Of a DNA stretch of 64,000 bases, positions 8,524-18,610 are shown one piece after another. The notes beneath the pieces were generated by a model. That model had not been told where the DNA came from. It saw only the letters and a list, made by a program, of their open reading frames with translations, and searched no databases. The translations under genes were made by a program, and so were the position numbers. Position 1 is the stretch's first letter. Each line of letters begins with the position of its first letter. Source of the stretch: Parahoeflea halophila (GTDB lineage: Bacteria; Pseudomonadota; Alphaproteobacteria; Rhizobiales; Rhizobiaceae); contig NZ_OCPC01000002.1 in the NCBI RefSeq assembly GCF_900220985.1, positions 372,001-436,000 of the forward strand, read 5' to 3'.

Positions 8524-10137
8524 CTACTCGGCGGCGGCCTGGAAGCCGGGTGCCGCATCCAGCACCGAGCCATCGACATGGGCTTCGAACTTGGCGAAGT
8601 TCTCGACGAACATGCTGACCAGCCGGTTGGCGGCGGCGTCATAGGCGTCCTTGTCGGCCCAGGTCGAACGCGGATCGAGAATGGCGCTGTCGATACCTTC
8701 GACGTCCACCGGTACGGCAAATCCGAAATTAGGGTCGGTCCGGAAATCGGCCGTGTCGAGCGAACCGTCGAGCGCGCCGCTGAGCAAAGCCCGCGTCGCC
8801 TTGATCGGCATGCGCTGGCCTTCGCCATAGGCGCCCCCGGTCCAGCCGGTGTTGACCAGCCAGCAATTGACCTTGTGGTCATTGATCAGCTTGCGCAGCA
8901 GATCGCCATACTCCGATGGGTGACGTGGCATGAACGGGGCACCGAAGCAAGTCGAGAACGTTGCTTCCGGTTCGGTGACACCTTTTTCCGTTCCCGCTAC
9001 CTTGGCCGTGTAGCCCGACAGAAAGTGGTACATTGCCTGTTCCGGTGTCAGCCTGGCGATCGGGGGCATGACGCCGAACGCATCCGCCGTCAGCATGATG
9101 ATGTTGTGCGGGTGGCCCGAGCGACCGGTCTCGCTGGCATTCGGAATGAAGTGCAGCGGATAGGCACAGCGGGTGTTTTCAGTCAGCGAGCCGTCGTCGA
9201 AATCGGGAATCCGGTTTTCGTCCAGAATCACGTTCTCCAACACGGTGCCGAAGCGCTCGGTGGTACCGAAGATTTCCGGCTCCGCTTCACGTGACAACCT
9301 GATCGTCTTGGCGTAGCAGCCGCCTTCGAAGTTGAACACGCCGTGCTCGCCCCATCCATGTTCGTCGTCGCCGATCAGGGTTCGCTTCGGATCGGCGGAC
9401 AGCGTCGTCTTGCCGGTTCCCGAAAGACCGAAGAACACCGCCGTGTCGCCTTCGGGTCCGGCATTGGCCGAGCAATGCATCGGCATCACGCCCTTGGCCG
9501 GCAGCAGGTAGTTGAGTGCCGTGAAGACCGATTTCTTCATTTCACCGGCATAGGACGTGCCGCCGATCAGCACCAGGCCGCGAACCAGGTTGACCGCGAT
9601 GACGGTCTCGGAGCGGCAGCCATGGCGTGCCGGGTCGGCCCGAAACGACGGCAGGTTGATGATGGTCAGAGCCGGCACATAGTCGGCAAGCGCTGCACGC
9701 TCCGGCCGGATCAGCAGGTTGCGGATGAACAGGGCGTGCCAGGCAAATTCCGTGACCACGCGGGAGTTGAGCGCATAGTCTTCGTCGGCGCCGCCGATCA
9801 GGTCCTGGACGAAAAGATCGCGGTCCTTGGCGTGTTCCATCATGTCGGCATGCAGCGAGTCGAACGCGTCCGGCGTCATCGGCTTGTTGTTGTCCCACCA
9901 GATCTGGTTCTCGGTGGTGTCGTCGCGGACCACGAACTTGTCCTTGGCCGAGCGTCCGGTGTGCTGGCCGGTCAGCGCCCGAAGCGCACCGTGAGCCGTC
10001 AGCGTCGCCTCGCCATTCGCCACGGCCAGTTCGATCAGCTCTGCCTCGCCAGTGTTATACCGCACGGTGCCGGTGGTGTTGAGGCCGCACAGGCCAATTC
10101 CAGCAGACGGATTACGCACTCCCAAATCCTCACTCAT
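8524..10137 (-). CDS. pckA: Phosphoenolpyruvate carboxykinase (ATP)
   Basis: PckA converts oxaloacetate plus ATP to PEP, CO2 and ADP, the entry to gluconeogenesis during growth on organic acids. The 537-residue protein has the Mn/oxaloacetate region [14 protein letters not shown] (about 192-205), the kinase P-loop GLSGTGKT at 237-244 and the acidic DDEHGW motif after it. An AAAAGGAA ribosome site precedes the ATG. It is divergent from chvI across an AT-rich 342-bp region. In Agrobacterium pckA next to chvGI is reported to be controlled by ChvG/ChvI, which fits the arrangement here. Confidence 0.96.
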   Translation of the reverse strand: MSEDLGVRNPSAGIGLCGLNTTGTVRYNTGEAELIELAVANGEATLTAHGALRALTGQHTGRSAKDKFVVRDDTTENQIWWDNNKPMTPDAFDSLHADMMEHAKDRDLFVQDLIGGADEDYALNSRVVTEFAWHALFIRNLLIRPERAALADYVPALTIINLPSFRADPARHGCRSETVIAVNLVRGLVLIGGTSYAGEMKKSVFTALNYLLPAKGVMPMHCSANAGPEGDTAVFFGLSGTGKTTLSADPKRTLIGDDEHGWGEHGVFNFEGGCYAKTIRLSREAEPEIFGTTERFGTVLENVILDENRIPDFDDGSLTENTRCAYPLHFIPNASETGRSGHPHNIIMLTADAFGVMPPIARLTPEQAMYHFLSGYTAKVAGTEKGVTEPEATFSTCFGAPFMPRHPSEYGDLLRKLINDHKVNCWLVNTGWTGGAYGEGQRMPIKATRALLSGALDGSLDTADFRTDPNFGFAVPVDVEGIDSAILDPRSTWADKDAYDAAANRLVSMFVENFAKFEAHVDGSVLDAAPGFQAAAE

Positions 10138-10479
10138 GTCGGATTCCTTTTCGTACTAGCGCAGGACAGGTTCAAATTTCGCCGGACCATAGGGACGAGG
10201 ATTTTAAAAAACAACATGTAGTTGGAAAAATAGTGAATGAAATCAGAGTATTAATCGATTTAAAAAAATGTGCGCTTGTTTAAATCGTTTCAATCGAAGT
10301 GGCCGGCTTACCCCTCTTCAATGAAGGAATGACTCGAGACTGGAACTGTGCCACATTTTGTTCTCACTTTATCCCCAAGGACGTGACCACGGGATCCGGA
10401 GATGGCGTTGCAGACGGCATATCCGGACAAGCGGGGGCACTTCCTGGAGATGTGCAAGACGATGATGGAGACGACAGAC
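10138..10479. promoter_or_regulatory. Divergent pckA/chvI regulatory region
   Basis: A 342-bp stretch without a gene. Positions about 10200-10290 are strikingly AT-rich for this genome, with several A and T runs, while the parts close to the two genes are GC-rich. It must hold the pckA promoter (minus) and the chvI promoter (plus). I could not assign -35/-10 boxes or a ChvI site with confidence. Confidence 0.6.
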
Positions 10480-11199
10480 ATGCAGACAATCGCGCTCGTC
10501 GACGACGACCGCAACATCCTTACCTCTGTTTCGATTGCACTCGAGGCAGAAGGGTATCGTGTTGAAACCTACACCGATGGCGCCTCCGCACTGGATGGAT
10601 TGCAGGCTCGCCCGCCGCAGCTTGCGATCTTCGACATCAAGATGCCGCGCATGGATGGGATGGAGCTCCTGCGCCGTTTGCGCCAGAAGTCGGATCTTCC
10701 GGTAATCTTTCTTACCTCCAAGGATGAAGAAATCGACGAACTGTTCGGCCTCAAGATGGGAGCCGATGATTTCATCACCAAGCCGTTTTCGCAGCGGCTG
10801 CTCGTCGAGCGGGTCAAGGCGGTGCTGCGCCGAGCAGCCAACCGCGAGGCCGCTGCGGCGACAACGCCGGGACGGACGGATGCGGCTCCGACAAAATCGC
10901 TTGAGCGCGGCAACCTGGTCATGGATCAGGAACGCCACACCTGCACCTGGAAGAACGAGCCGGTCACACTCACGGTCACCGAATTCCTGATCCTGCAGTC
11001 GCTGGCCCAGCGCCCCGGTGTGGTCAAGAGCCGTGATGCGCTGATGGATGCTGCCTATGACGAGCAGGTCTATGTGGACGACCGCACCATTGACAGCCAC
11101 ATCAAACGTCTGCGCAAGAAGTTCAAGATGGTTGATGATGACTTCGACATGATCGAAACCCTCTACGGCGTGGGATACCGGTTCAAGGAAGCGGCATGA
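10480..11199 (+). CDS. chvI: Response regulator ChvI
   Basis: A 239-residue OmpR-type regulator of the acid and cell-envelope response in rhizobia. The receiver domain begins [10 protein letters not shown], with the phosphoacceptor Asp52 in [10 protein letters not shown] and the conserved Lys in TKPFSQR. The DNA-binding winged helix occupies about 140-238 ([12 protein letters not shown] ... YGVGYRF). The start at 10480 is chosen because ChvI proteins begin [10 protein letters not shown]; in-frame ATG codons at 10462 and 10465 would add a few residues. It is followed after 47 bp by its kinase chvG. Confidence 0.93.
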   Translation: MQTIALVDDDRNILTSVSIALEAEGYRVETYTDGASALDGLQARPPQLAIFDIKMPRMDGMELLRRLRQKSDLPVIFLTSKDEEIDELFGLKMGADDFITKPFSQRLLVERVKAVLRRAANREAAAATTPGRTDAAPTKSLERGNLVMDQERHTCTWKNEPVTLTVTEFLILQSLAQRPGVVKSRDALMDAAYDEQVYVDDRTIDSHIKRLRKKFKMVDDDFDMIETLYGVGYRFKEAA

Positions 11200-11246
11200 C
11201 GTCCCCCGCCATCTTCACAGGCTGCGGGATCTGGCAATAAGCGAAC

Positions 11247-13031
11247 ATGGGCATTGAAACCGAGGACAATGCGGGCGGCAAGGACACGGGACCTTCCGAT
11301 ATCCGGACCCTGACCAGTTGGGCTCATCCGCTCAAGCTGCTCCGCCGGCTGTTCGGTCACCTGATCTTTTCAAGCCTGACCCGCCGCATCCTGTTTCTCA
11401 ACCTTGCCGCGCTGATTGTCCTGGTCTCGGGTATTCTCTATCTCAACCAGTTTCGCGAGGGCCTGATCGACGCCCGGGTCGAAAGCCTTCTGACCCAGGG
11501 CGAGATCATTGCCGGTGCCGTAGCCGCCTCGGCTTCGGTGGACACCAATTCCATCACCATTGATCCGGAGAAATTGCTCGAACTGCAGGCGGGTCAGAGC
11601 ATTTCGCCCACCAATTCCAACGAAAATCTCGATTTTCCCATCAACCCGGAGCGCGTTGCCCCGGTGCTCCGCCGGCTGATATCGCCAACCCGGACCCGAG
11701 CCCGGATCTATGACGACGATGCCAGCCTGATCCTGGATTCGCGCTATCTCTATTCCAGCGGTCAGGTGCTGCGCTATGACCTGCCGCCGGCTGAAGCGGT
11801 CTCGCCCGGCTGGACCGAAATGGTCACCACCTGGTTCAATCGCCTGTTCCAGCGCCGCGATCTGCCGCTCTATCGTGAGCCGCCGGGCGCCGATGGTTCG
11901 ATCTATCCCGAAGTGATGAACGCCCTCACCGGCGGCCGCGGTGCCGTTGTGCGGGTGACGGACAAGGGGGAGCTGATCGTTTCGGTCGCCGTCCCGGTGC
12001 AGCGTTTCCGTGCGGTGCTGGGCGTCTTGTTGCTTTCGACCCAGGCCGGCGATATCGACAAGATCGTCCATGCCGAACGAATGGCCATCTTCCGGGTGTT
12101 CGGCGTCGCCGCCATGGTCAACATCGTCTTGTCACTGTTGCTCGCCAGCACCATCGCGACGCCGCTCCGGCGCCTGTCGGCGGCCGCCGTGAGGGTCCGC
12201 CGTGGCGGGCGGGCGCGTGAGGAAATCCCTGATTTCTCCGACCGGCAGGACGAGATCGGCAATCTCTCGGTGGCGTTGCGCGGCATGACCAATGCGCTCT
12301 ATGACCGGATTGCCGCCATCGAAAGCTTTGCCGCCGATGTCAGTCACGAGCTCAAGAATCCGCTTACCTCCCTGCGCAGCGCGGTCGAAACCCTGCCGCT
12401 GGCGCGCAACGAACACTCCCGCAAGCGGCTGATGGATGTCATCCAGCATGATGTCCGCCGCATGGACCGCCTGATCAGCGATATCTCCGATGCCTCGCGG
12501 CTGGATGCCGAGCTGGCGCGCCAGGATGGCGTTGCGGTCGACATGCGCAAGCTTCTCACTGACCTCGCCGACATCGCCCGGCAGACCCGCTCCGGCGGCA
12601 AGGAAGTCGCCATTGACCTGAAAATCGACAAGCGCGGCACCGGCAAGGCTGCCTTCACCGTGCTGGGCCATGATCTCAGACTGGGGCAGGTGGTCACCAA
12701 TCTGATTGAAAACGCCCGGTCTTTCGTGCCGGAAACCGGTGGCCGTATTACCATACGGCTTCGCCGCCGCCGCGGCATTGTCCAGGTGCTCATCGAGGAC
12801 AATGGCCCGGGTATCCGTGCGGAGGTTATCGAGCGCGTATTCGAGCGGTTCTACACCGACCGGCCCGACGGCGAGGATTTCGGCCAGAACTCCGGTCTCG
12901 GACTCTCGATCAGCCGCCAGATCATTGAAGCCCATGGCGGGTCACTGACCGCGGAGAACATCCCCGGTGAAGAGCTCGGCGCCTGGCAGGGCGCCCGCTT
13001 CATCATCGAACTGCCTGCCGAAACACAATGA
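11247..13031 (+). CDS. chvG: Sensor histidine kinase ChvG
   Basis: The 594-residue membrane kinase partner of ChvI (ChvG, called ExoS in Sinorhizobium). It has a transmembrane segment at about residues 47-67, a periplasmic sensor of about 200 residues and a second membrane segment near 275-300. A HAMP linker follows, then the H-box SHELKNPLTS with His367 and an ATPase domain with N (IENARSF), G1 (EDNGPGI) and G2 (GLGLSIS) boxes. All catalytic boxes are intact. It shares the ATGA overlap with hprK, placing envelope stress sensing and PTS control in one transcript. Confidence 0.93.
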   Translation: MGIETEDNAGGKDTGPSDIRTLTSWAHPLKLLRRLFGHLIFSSLTRRILFLNLAALIVLVSGILYLNQFREGLIDARVESLLTQGEIIAGAVAASASVDTNSITIDPEKLLELQAGQSISPTNSNENLDFPINPERVAPVLRRLISPTRTRARIYDDDASLILDSRYLYSSGQVLRYDLPPAEAVSPGWTEMVTTWFNRLFQRRDLPLYREPPGADGSIYPEVMNALTGGRGAVVRVTDKGELIVSVAVPVQRFRAVLGVLLLSTQAGDIDKIVHAERMAIFRVFGVAAMVNIVLSLLLASTIATPLRRLSAAAVRVRRGGRAREEIPDFSDRQDEIGNLSVALRGMTNALYDRIAAIESFAADVSHELKNPLTSLRSAVETLPLARNEHSRKRLMDVIQHDVRRMDRLISDISDASRLDAELARQDGVAVDMRKLLTDLADIARQTRSGGKEVAIDLKIDKRGTGKAAFTVLGHDLRLGQVVTNLIENARSFVPETGGRITIRLRRRRGIVQVLIEDNGPGIRAEVIERVFERFYTDRPDGEDFGQNSGLGLSISRQIIEAHGGSLTAENIPGEELGAWQGARFIIELPAETQ

Positions 13032-13498
13032 CTGCCCTGTCCGTTGAAGCCCGGCAAACCATTCATGCGACATCGATCGTCATCGGCCAGGCCGGATTAC
13101 TGTTTCTCGGGCCTTCGGGCTCGGGCAAGACCGGCATCGCGTTCAGCTGTCTGGCGGAGGCTTGGGCTTTGGGCTGGTACGCTGCGCTGATTGCCGATGA
13201 CCGGACCTGCCTCGCAATCCACGGCGATCATTGCATTGCCTCGTGCCCGGAGCCGATCCGCGGGATGATGGAACTGCGCGGCACCGGAATCGTCCCTGTC
13301 CGCTGCATCGATCGGGCCTTGATGCACTGTGCGGTCAGTCTCGGCGACGCCTCGGCTGCATCGCGGATCCCCCCAGAAGATGAAACTTTTTCGTGCAACG
13401 GCGCCTCAATGCCGCTTTTGCGTCTGTGGCACGATGGCGCAGGGTCTCCGCTCGCGCGCATTCGGGCCGCCCGTCCGCAGCTGTTTTCCGGCTGCTGA
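13028..13498 (+). CDS. hprK: HPr kinase/phosphorylase, short alphaproteobacterial form
   Basis: HprK phosphorylates and dephosphorylates HPr on a serine, linking PTS activity to metabolic state. The 156-residue protein consists only of the C-terminal kinase domain, with P-loop GPSGSGKT at 28-35 and the RGTGIVPV signature near 86-93. The N-terminal domain of Gram-positive HprK (about 310 residues) is missing, which is normal in rhizobia and not a truncation. Its start overlaps the chvG stop. The target HPr is encoded 550 bp downstream. Confidence 0.9.
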   Translation: MTALSVEARQTIHATSIVIGQAGLLFLGPSGSGKTGIAFSCLAEAWALGWYAALIADDRTCLAIHGDHCIASCPEPIRGMMELRGTGIVPVRCIDRALMHCAVSLGDASAASRIPPEDETFSCNGASMPLLRLWHDGAGSPLARIRAARPQLFSGC

Positions 13499-13653
13499 GG
13501 GCCGTGCCAGTCAAAATTGGTGGTTCCTCGTCGATTTTTGGCTTGAACTTCGCCTGCATCTGTCCAAGATGATTTTTCAAACTGTTCGCAGCTGCGAAGC
13601 AATCGGCATGTCCAGGTGATCAATCACCCTGGCCAAGTGCTGCTGGAGGCAAA

Positions 13654-14055
13654 ATGATCGGATTGGTGCTTGTCACCCATGGCAAGCTCGCGGAGGAGTT
13701 CAGGCATGCATTGGAGCATGTCGTTGGACCGCAAACTGCTCTTGAAACCGTCAGCATTGGCCCGGAAGATGACATGGACCAGCGGCGGATGGATATCGTG
13801 GGTGCCGTGTCGCGCGTCGAAAACGGCAATGGTGTCATTATTCTGACCGACATGTTCGGCGGAACGCCCTCCAACCTGTCCATCTCGGTGATGGATTCAG
13901 GACGCATCGAAGTCATTGCCGGAGTCAATTTGCCGATGCTGATCAAGCTTGCCGGTGTCCGTGGCGCAAATGACATGGCCAAGGCTCTCGCCGATGCCCA
14001 GGACGCCGGGCGCAAGTACATCAATGTTGCAAGCCGTCTGCTGACCGGCAAATGA
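13654..14055 (+). CDS. ptsM: PTS EIIA of the mannose family (regulatory)
   Basis: A 133-residue EIIA-Man domain that accepts phosphate from HPr on His9 (LVTHGKL). The TDMFGGTPSN loop near residues 69-78 is diagnostic. No EIIB or EIIC gene is nearby, so, as in other rhizobia, it should be part of a regulatory phosphorelay and not of sugar uptake. GGAGG lies 6 nt before the ATG. An imperfect hairpin (about 13612-13632) sits immediately upstream. The 155-bp gap after hprK may contain its own promoter. The gene overlaps ptsH by 4 bp. Confidence 0.9.
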   Translation: MIGLVLVTHGKLAEEFRHALEHVVGPQTALETVSIGPEDDMDQRRMDIVGAVSRVENGNGVIILTDMFGGTPSNLSISVMDSGRIEVIAGVNLPMLIKLAGVRGANDMAKALADAQDAGRKYINVASRLLTGK

Positions 14056-14339
14056 CCTCCGCCTCCGCTGTCCAGTCGCGTACCTTCAAAATCATAAACA
14101 AGCGTGGGCTGCATGCCCGTGCCTCGGCTCGCTTTGTCCAGACCGTCGAGGCATTTGATGCCCAGATCCGGGTGACGCGGGAAGGATCGACCGTCGGCGG
14201 CACCTCCATCATGGGCCTGATGATGCTGGCTGCAAGCACCGGCTGTTTCATCGAAGTTGAGGCCGAGGGCCGCCAGGCCGGCGAGGTCCTCAGCGAACTT
14301 GAGGCGCTGATCGCGGATCGCTTCGGGGAAGACGCCTAG
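14052..14339 (+). CDS. ptsH: Phosphocarrier protein HPr
   Basis: A 95-residue HPr. The EI phosphorylation site is His21 in KRGLHARAS and the HprK serine site is Ser52 in GGTSIMGLM. Both regulatory residues are present, so it can be controlled by the HprK encoded just upstream. The ATG overlaps the EIIA stop (ATGA). Enzyme I is not in the window and is presumably a PtsP-type protein encoded elsewhere. Confidence 0.93.
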   Translation: MTSASAVQSRTFKIINKRGLHARASARFVQTVEAFDAQIRVTREGSTVGGTSIMGLMMLAASTGCFIEVEAEGRQAGEVLSELEALIADRFGEDA

Positions 14340-14348
14340 GCACCCCAC

Positions 14349-14364
14349 ATAAAGACATCTTTAT
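14349..14364. promoter_or_regulatory. Palindrome upstream of ahcY, candidate SAH-responsive operator
   Basis: ATAAAGA-CA-TCTTTAT is a 7+2+7 perfect dyad lying 92-107 bp before the ahcY start and just after ptsH. ArsR-type regulators (SahR) are known to control methionine and SAH-recycling genes in Proteobacteria, and A/T-rich dyads of this look occur before such genes in rhizobia. The regulator assignment is from memory and is inferred; the dyad itself is seen. Confidence 0.5.
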
Positions 14365-14455
14365 ATCGTATTGCCACTTTGCGGGTTTCCTGCTATGGCA
14401 GCGCTCATGCAATTCAGTCTGTCCCGGCTGGATCCCGAAACCTTTGGAAAATCTC

Positions 14456-15853
<1,398 letters not shown>

Positions 15854-15883
15854 TTTTCCGATCGATACCCACAAGATATTGAG

Positions 15884-15919
15884 ACCGCGTCCTTGACAAG
15901 AAGGGCGCGGTTTCTTTTT
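15884..15919 (+). terminator. Rho-independent terminator of ahcY
   Basis: An 11-bp stem (15884-15894 with 15901-15911, one G-U pair) with a 6-nt loop is followed by a T-rich run ending at 15919. It begins 31 bp after the ahcY stop. Confidence 0.9.
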
Positions 15920-16060
15920 GCGCGGCGTCCTCTTCACCGTGATTCGCGAAACAGGTATGTTTTTGACTCATGATTCGTTTTCACGTTGTGGCGGCGCGGC
16001 AAACGGATGGGCCATACGATTGGCGATGTCTTGTCAGACAGACCACGAGGGGACTGGGAC

Positions 16061-18604
16061 ATGCCGGTGAAGACGGATTCACTTGGGCTTACGGGGCGGC
16101 GAGGACTCAAACAAACTGTGATCAGGCATCTTGACGGGTTCCGGCGCGGGATCCTGACCGGGACGGCGCTGCTCAGCGGCGGTTACCTCGCATCGGCGCT
16201 CCCCGCTCTGGCCCAGGCTACCGGTGGCAGCGCCTCTACCGGACCTGGCGTCTCTTCCTTCGACGTGATCAATTTCGCCATGGTCATCGGCGCCATTTCG
16301 GCGGCCATGATCTCGGCCATCTGGCTGATCCGCGAGCGTGGCAAGATCGATCTCGAAAATATCGAACTGCGTGCCGCGCTGGCCGATGCCAATGCGAGGA
16401 TTTCCCGCCATGAGGCCCTGATTGTCGACCGCGACCGCCAGATCGTCGTGTGGGACGGCGTCGGCCTGCCTGCTGAAGTGCTTGGCCAGCTTTCCGCCGA
16501 AACCGGGGCGCCGCAAAAACCATCCCAGTTTCTCGCCTTCGGCCGCTGGCTGGCACCGCGCTCCGCCGCCGGCCTTGATGAGGCCATAGACCGGCTCCGC
16601 ACCCATGCCGAACGTTTTGACATGGTTGTCGAAACAACCCGTGGCCATGTCATTGAAGCCCAGGGCCGGGTCTCTGGGGGGCGCGCCTTTGTGCGTTTCG
16701 TCACCCTTTCCGGGGTCCGCGCCGAACTGGCCGAACTGACCACCGAGCGCGATCGGTTGCTGACCTCCCTCGACACGCTCCAGGCGCTGCTCGACATCAT
16801 CGACATGCCGGTGTGGCTGCGCGGCCCTGATTCGAAACTGGTCTGGGTCAACAATGCTTACACCCAGGCCGTCGAGGGCGAAGACCGGCAGGATACGCTC
16901 AACCGCGGACTGGAGCTCTTGGGAACGGCCACCCGCGAACGGGTGCGCGCGACAGCCACCCCGGAACGGCCGTTTCTTGACAAGGTCTCGACCGTCATCC
17001 ACGGTCATCGCCGCTTCCTTGAAGTTGCCGATGCAAAGACACCCTCAGGGACGGCCGGGCTGGCGCTCGATGTCTCGATCGAGGAGGATCTGCGTCAGGA
17101 GCTCAAGCGCACCATCCAGAGCCATGCCGAGACCCTGGATCACCTTGCCACGCCAGTGGCGATTTTCGACCGTGACCAGCGGCTGCAGTTCCACAACCAG
17201 GCATTCCAGCGTCTGTGGGAGCTCGACACCCCCTTCCTCTCCCGCCGGCCCGACAACGGCGAATTTCTCGAGCGGCTCCGTGCCGACGGAAAGCTGCCCG
17301 AACCCCATGCCTGGCGCGACTGGAAAGAGCAGATGCTCTCGGTCTACCGCTCGGTCGAGGCGACGCCGCATCTGTGGCATCTTCCCGATGGCCAGACCCT
17401 CAACGTCTTTGCCAACGCCCATCCGCAGGGCGGTGTCACCTGGGTGTTCGAGAACCTGACCGAGAAGGTCGACCTTGAATCCCGCTACAATGCGCTGCTT
17501 CAGGCCCAGGGCGAAACCATCGATCATCTTGCCGAAGGCGTCGGTGTGTTCGGTCCTGATGGCAAGATCCGTCTGTCCAATCCCTCGTTCCGCGCTCTCT
17601 GGGGTCTGAACGAGCAGCAGGTCAAGCCCGGCACCCATATCAGGCACATCGTCGAAGCCTGCGAGTCCTCCTATCGCGATGCCGATGGCTGGAAACTGTT
17701 TGCCGGCGCAATAACCGGATTCGAGGACGAACGCCGCACCCGGGAAGGCCGCATCGAGCTCGTCACCGGGCTCATTCTTGACTATGCCATCGTGCCGCTG
17801 CCCAATGGCCAGACCATGATTGCCTTCGTCAATGTCACCGACAGTGTCGGTGCCGAACGCATGCTGAGAGAAAAGAACGAGGCCTTGCGCAAGGCCGATG
17901 CCCTGAAAAACGATTTCGTCCAGCATGTTTCGTATGAACTGCGCTCGCCGCTGACCAACATCATCGGCTTTACCGAATTGCTGCAGACTCCTGGCATCGG
18001 TGAGCTCAATGAGCGCCAGTCCGAATATCTCGACCATATCGCCACCTCTTCCTCTGTGCTGTTGACCATCGTCAACGACATTCTCGATCTCGCGACTGTC
18101 GATGCCGGCATCATGCGCATCGAGTCCGGCGTCGTCGATATCGAGGAGCTCTTTACCGAGGCCGGCGAGCAGATCGCCGACCGGCTGAAGGAAAATGAGC
18201 TGTCGTTGGACATCGACATTGCAACTGCGCCAACCGAGATGGTTGGCGACCAGCAGCGGCTCAAGCAGATTCTGTTCAAGCTTCTCATGAATGCTGCCAA
18301 TTTCGCCCCCGACGGGTCTGTGGTGCGTTTGCGCTGCACCCGGGAAGAAGATGCGGTCTGTTTCTCCGTCACCGATTGCGGCCCCGGTATTCCCGAAAAC
18401 GCGCGCAAGGATGTCTTCGCCCGCTTCGAGACCAATGGTCAGCCGGGGCGCCGCCGTGGCGCGGGACTGGGACTTTCAATCGTCCAGAGCTTTGTCGGCC
18501 TGCACAATGGCAGCGTCTCCATCGAGAATGGTGAGGAAGGTGGCGCGACCATCATCTGCCGCTTTCCCGCGCAGCGCCCGCTAACCCGCGATGCGGCCGA
18601 GTAA
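16061..18604 (+). CDS. divL: DivL-type cell-cycle pseudo-histidine kinase (Tyr in place of His)
   Basis: An 847-residue multi-PAS kinase-like protein. Two hydrophobic segments (about 30-52 and 68-90) anchor it, several PAS-like domains follow to about residue 590, then an HisKA-like helix with VSYELRSPLTNI in which the phosphoacceptor is Tyr625 and not His. The ATPase domain keeps N (NAANFAP), G1 (CGPGIP) and G2 (GAGLGLSI) boxes. This Tyr substitution is the hallmark of Caulobacter DivL, which modulates CckA and thereby CtrA. The start 16061 has GAGGGGA 7 nt upstream; ATG 16007 is an alternative adding 18 residues. It lies directly upstream of a TsaE/kinase fusion, 6 bp away. Confidence 0.85.
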   Translation: MPVKTDSLGLTGRRGLKQTVIRHLDGFRRGILTGTALLSGGYLASALPALAQATGGSASTGPGVSSFDVINFAMVIGAISAAMISAIWLIRERGKIDLENIELRAALADANARISRHEALIVDRDRQIVVWDGVGLPAEVLGQLSAETGAPQKPSQFLAFGRWLAPRSAAGLDEAIDRLRTHAERFDMVVETTRGHVIEAQGRVSGGRAFVRFVTLSGVRAELAELTTERDRLLTSLDTLQALLDIIDMPVWLRGPDSKLVWVNNAYTQAVEGEDRQDTLNRGLELLGTATRERVRATATPERPFLDKVSTVIHGHRRFLEVADAKTPSGTAGLALDVSIEEDLRQELKRTIQSHAETLDHLATPVAIFDRDQRLQFHNQAFQRLWELDTPFLSRRPDNGEFLERLRADGKLPEPHAWRDWKEQMLSVYRSVEATPHLWHLPDGQTLNVFANAHPQGGVTWVFENLTEKVDLESRYNALLQAQGETIDHLAEGVGVFGPDGKIRLSNPSFRALWGLNEQQVKPGTHIRHIVEACESSYRDADGWKLFAGAITGFEDERRTREGRIELVTGLILDYAIVPLPNGQTMIAFVNVTDSVGAERMLREKNEALRKADALKNDFVQHVSYELRSPLTNIIGFTELLQTPGIGELNERQSEYLDHIATSSSVLLTIVNDILDLATVDAGIMRIESGVVDIEELFTEAGEQIADRLKENELSLDIDIATAPTEMVGDQQRLKQILFKLLMNAANFAPDGSVVRLRCTREEDAVCFSVTDCGPGIPENARKDVFARFETNGQPGRRRGAGLGLSIVQSFVGLHNGSVSIENGEEGGATIICRFPAQRPLTRDAAE

Positions 18605-18610
18605 CGTCCG

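Noticed and set aside
13028-13498. hprK as a truncated pseudogene
   Set aside because: Alphaproteobacterial HprK proteins consist only of the kinase domain, and the P-loop and signature are intact.
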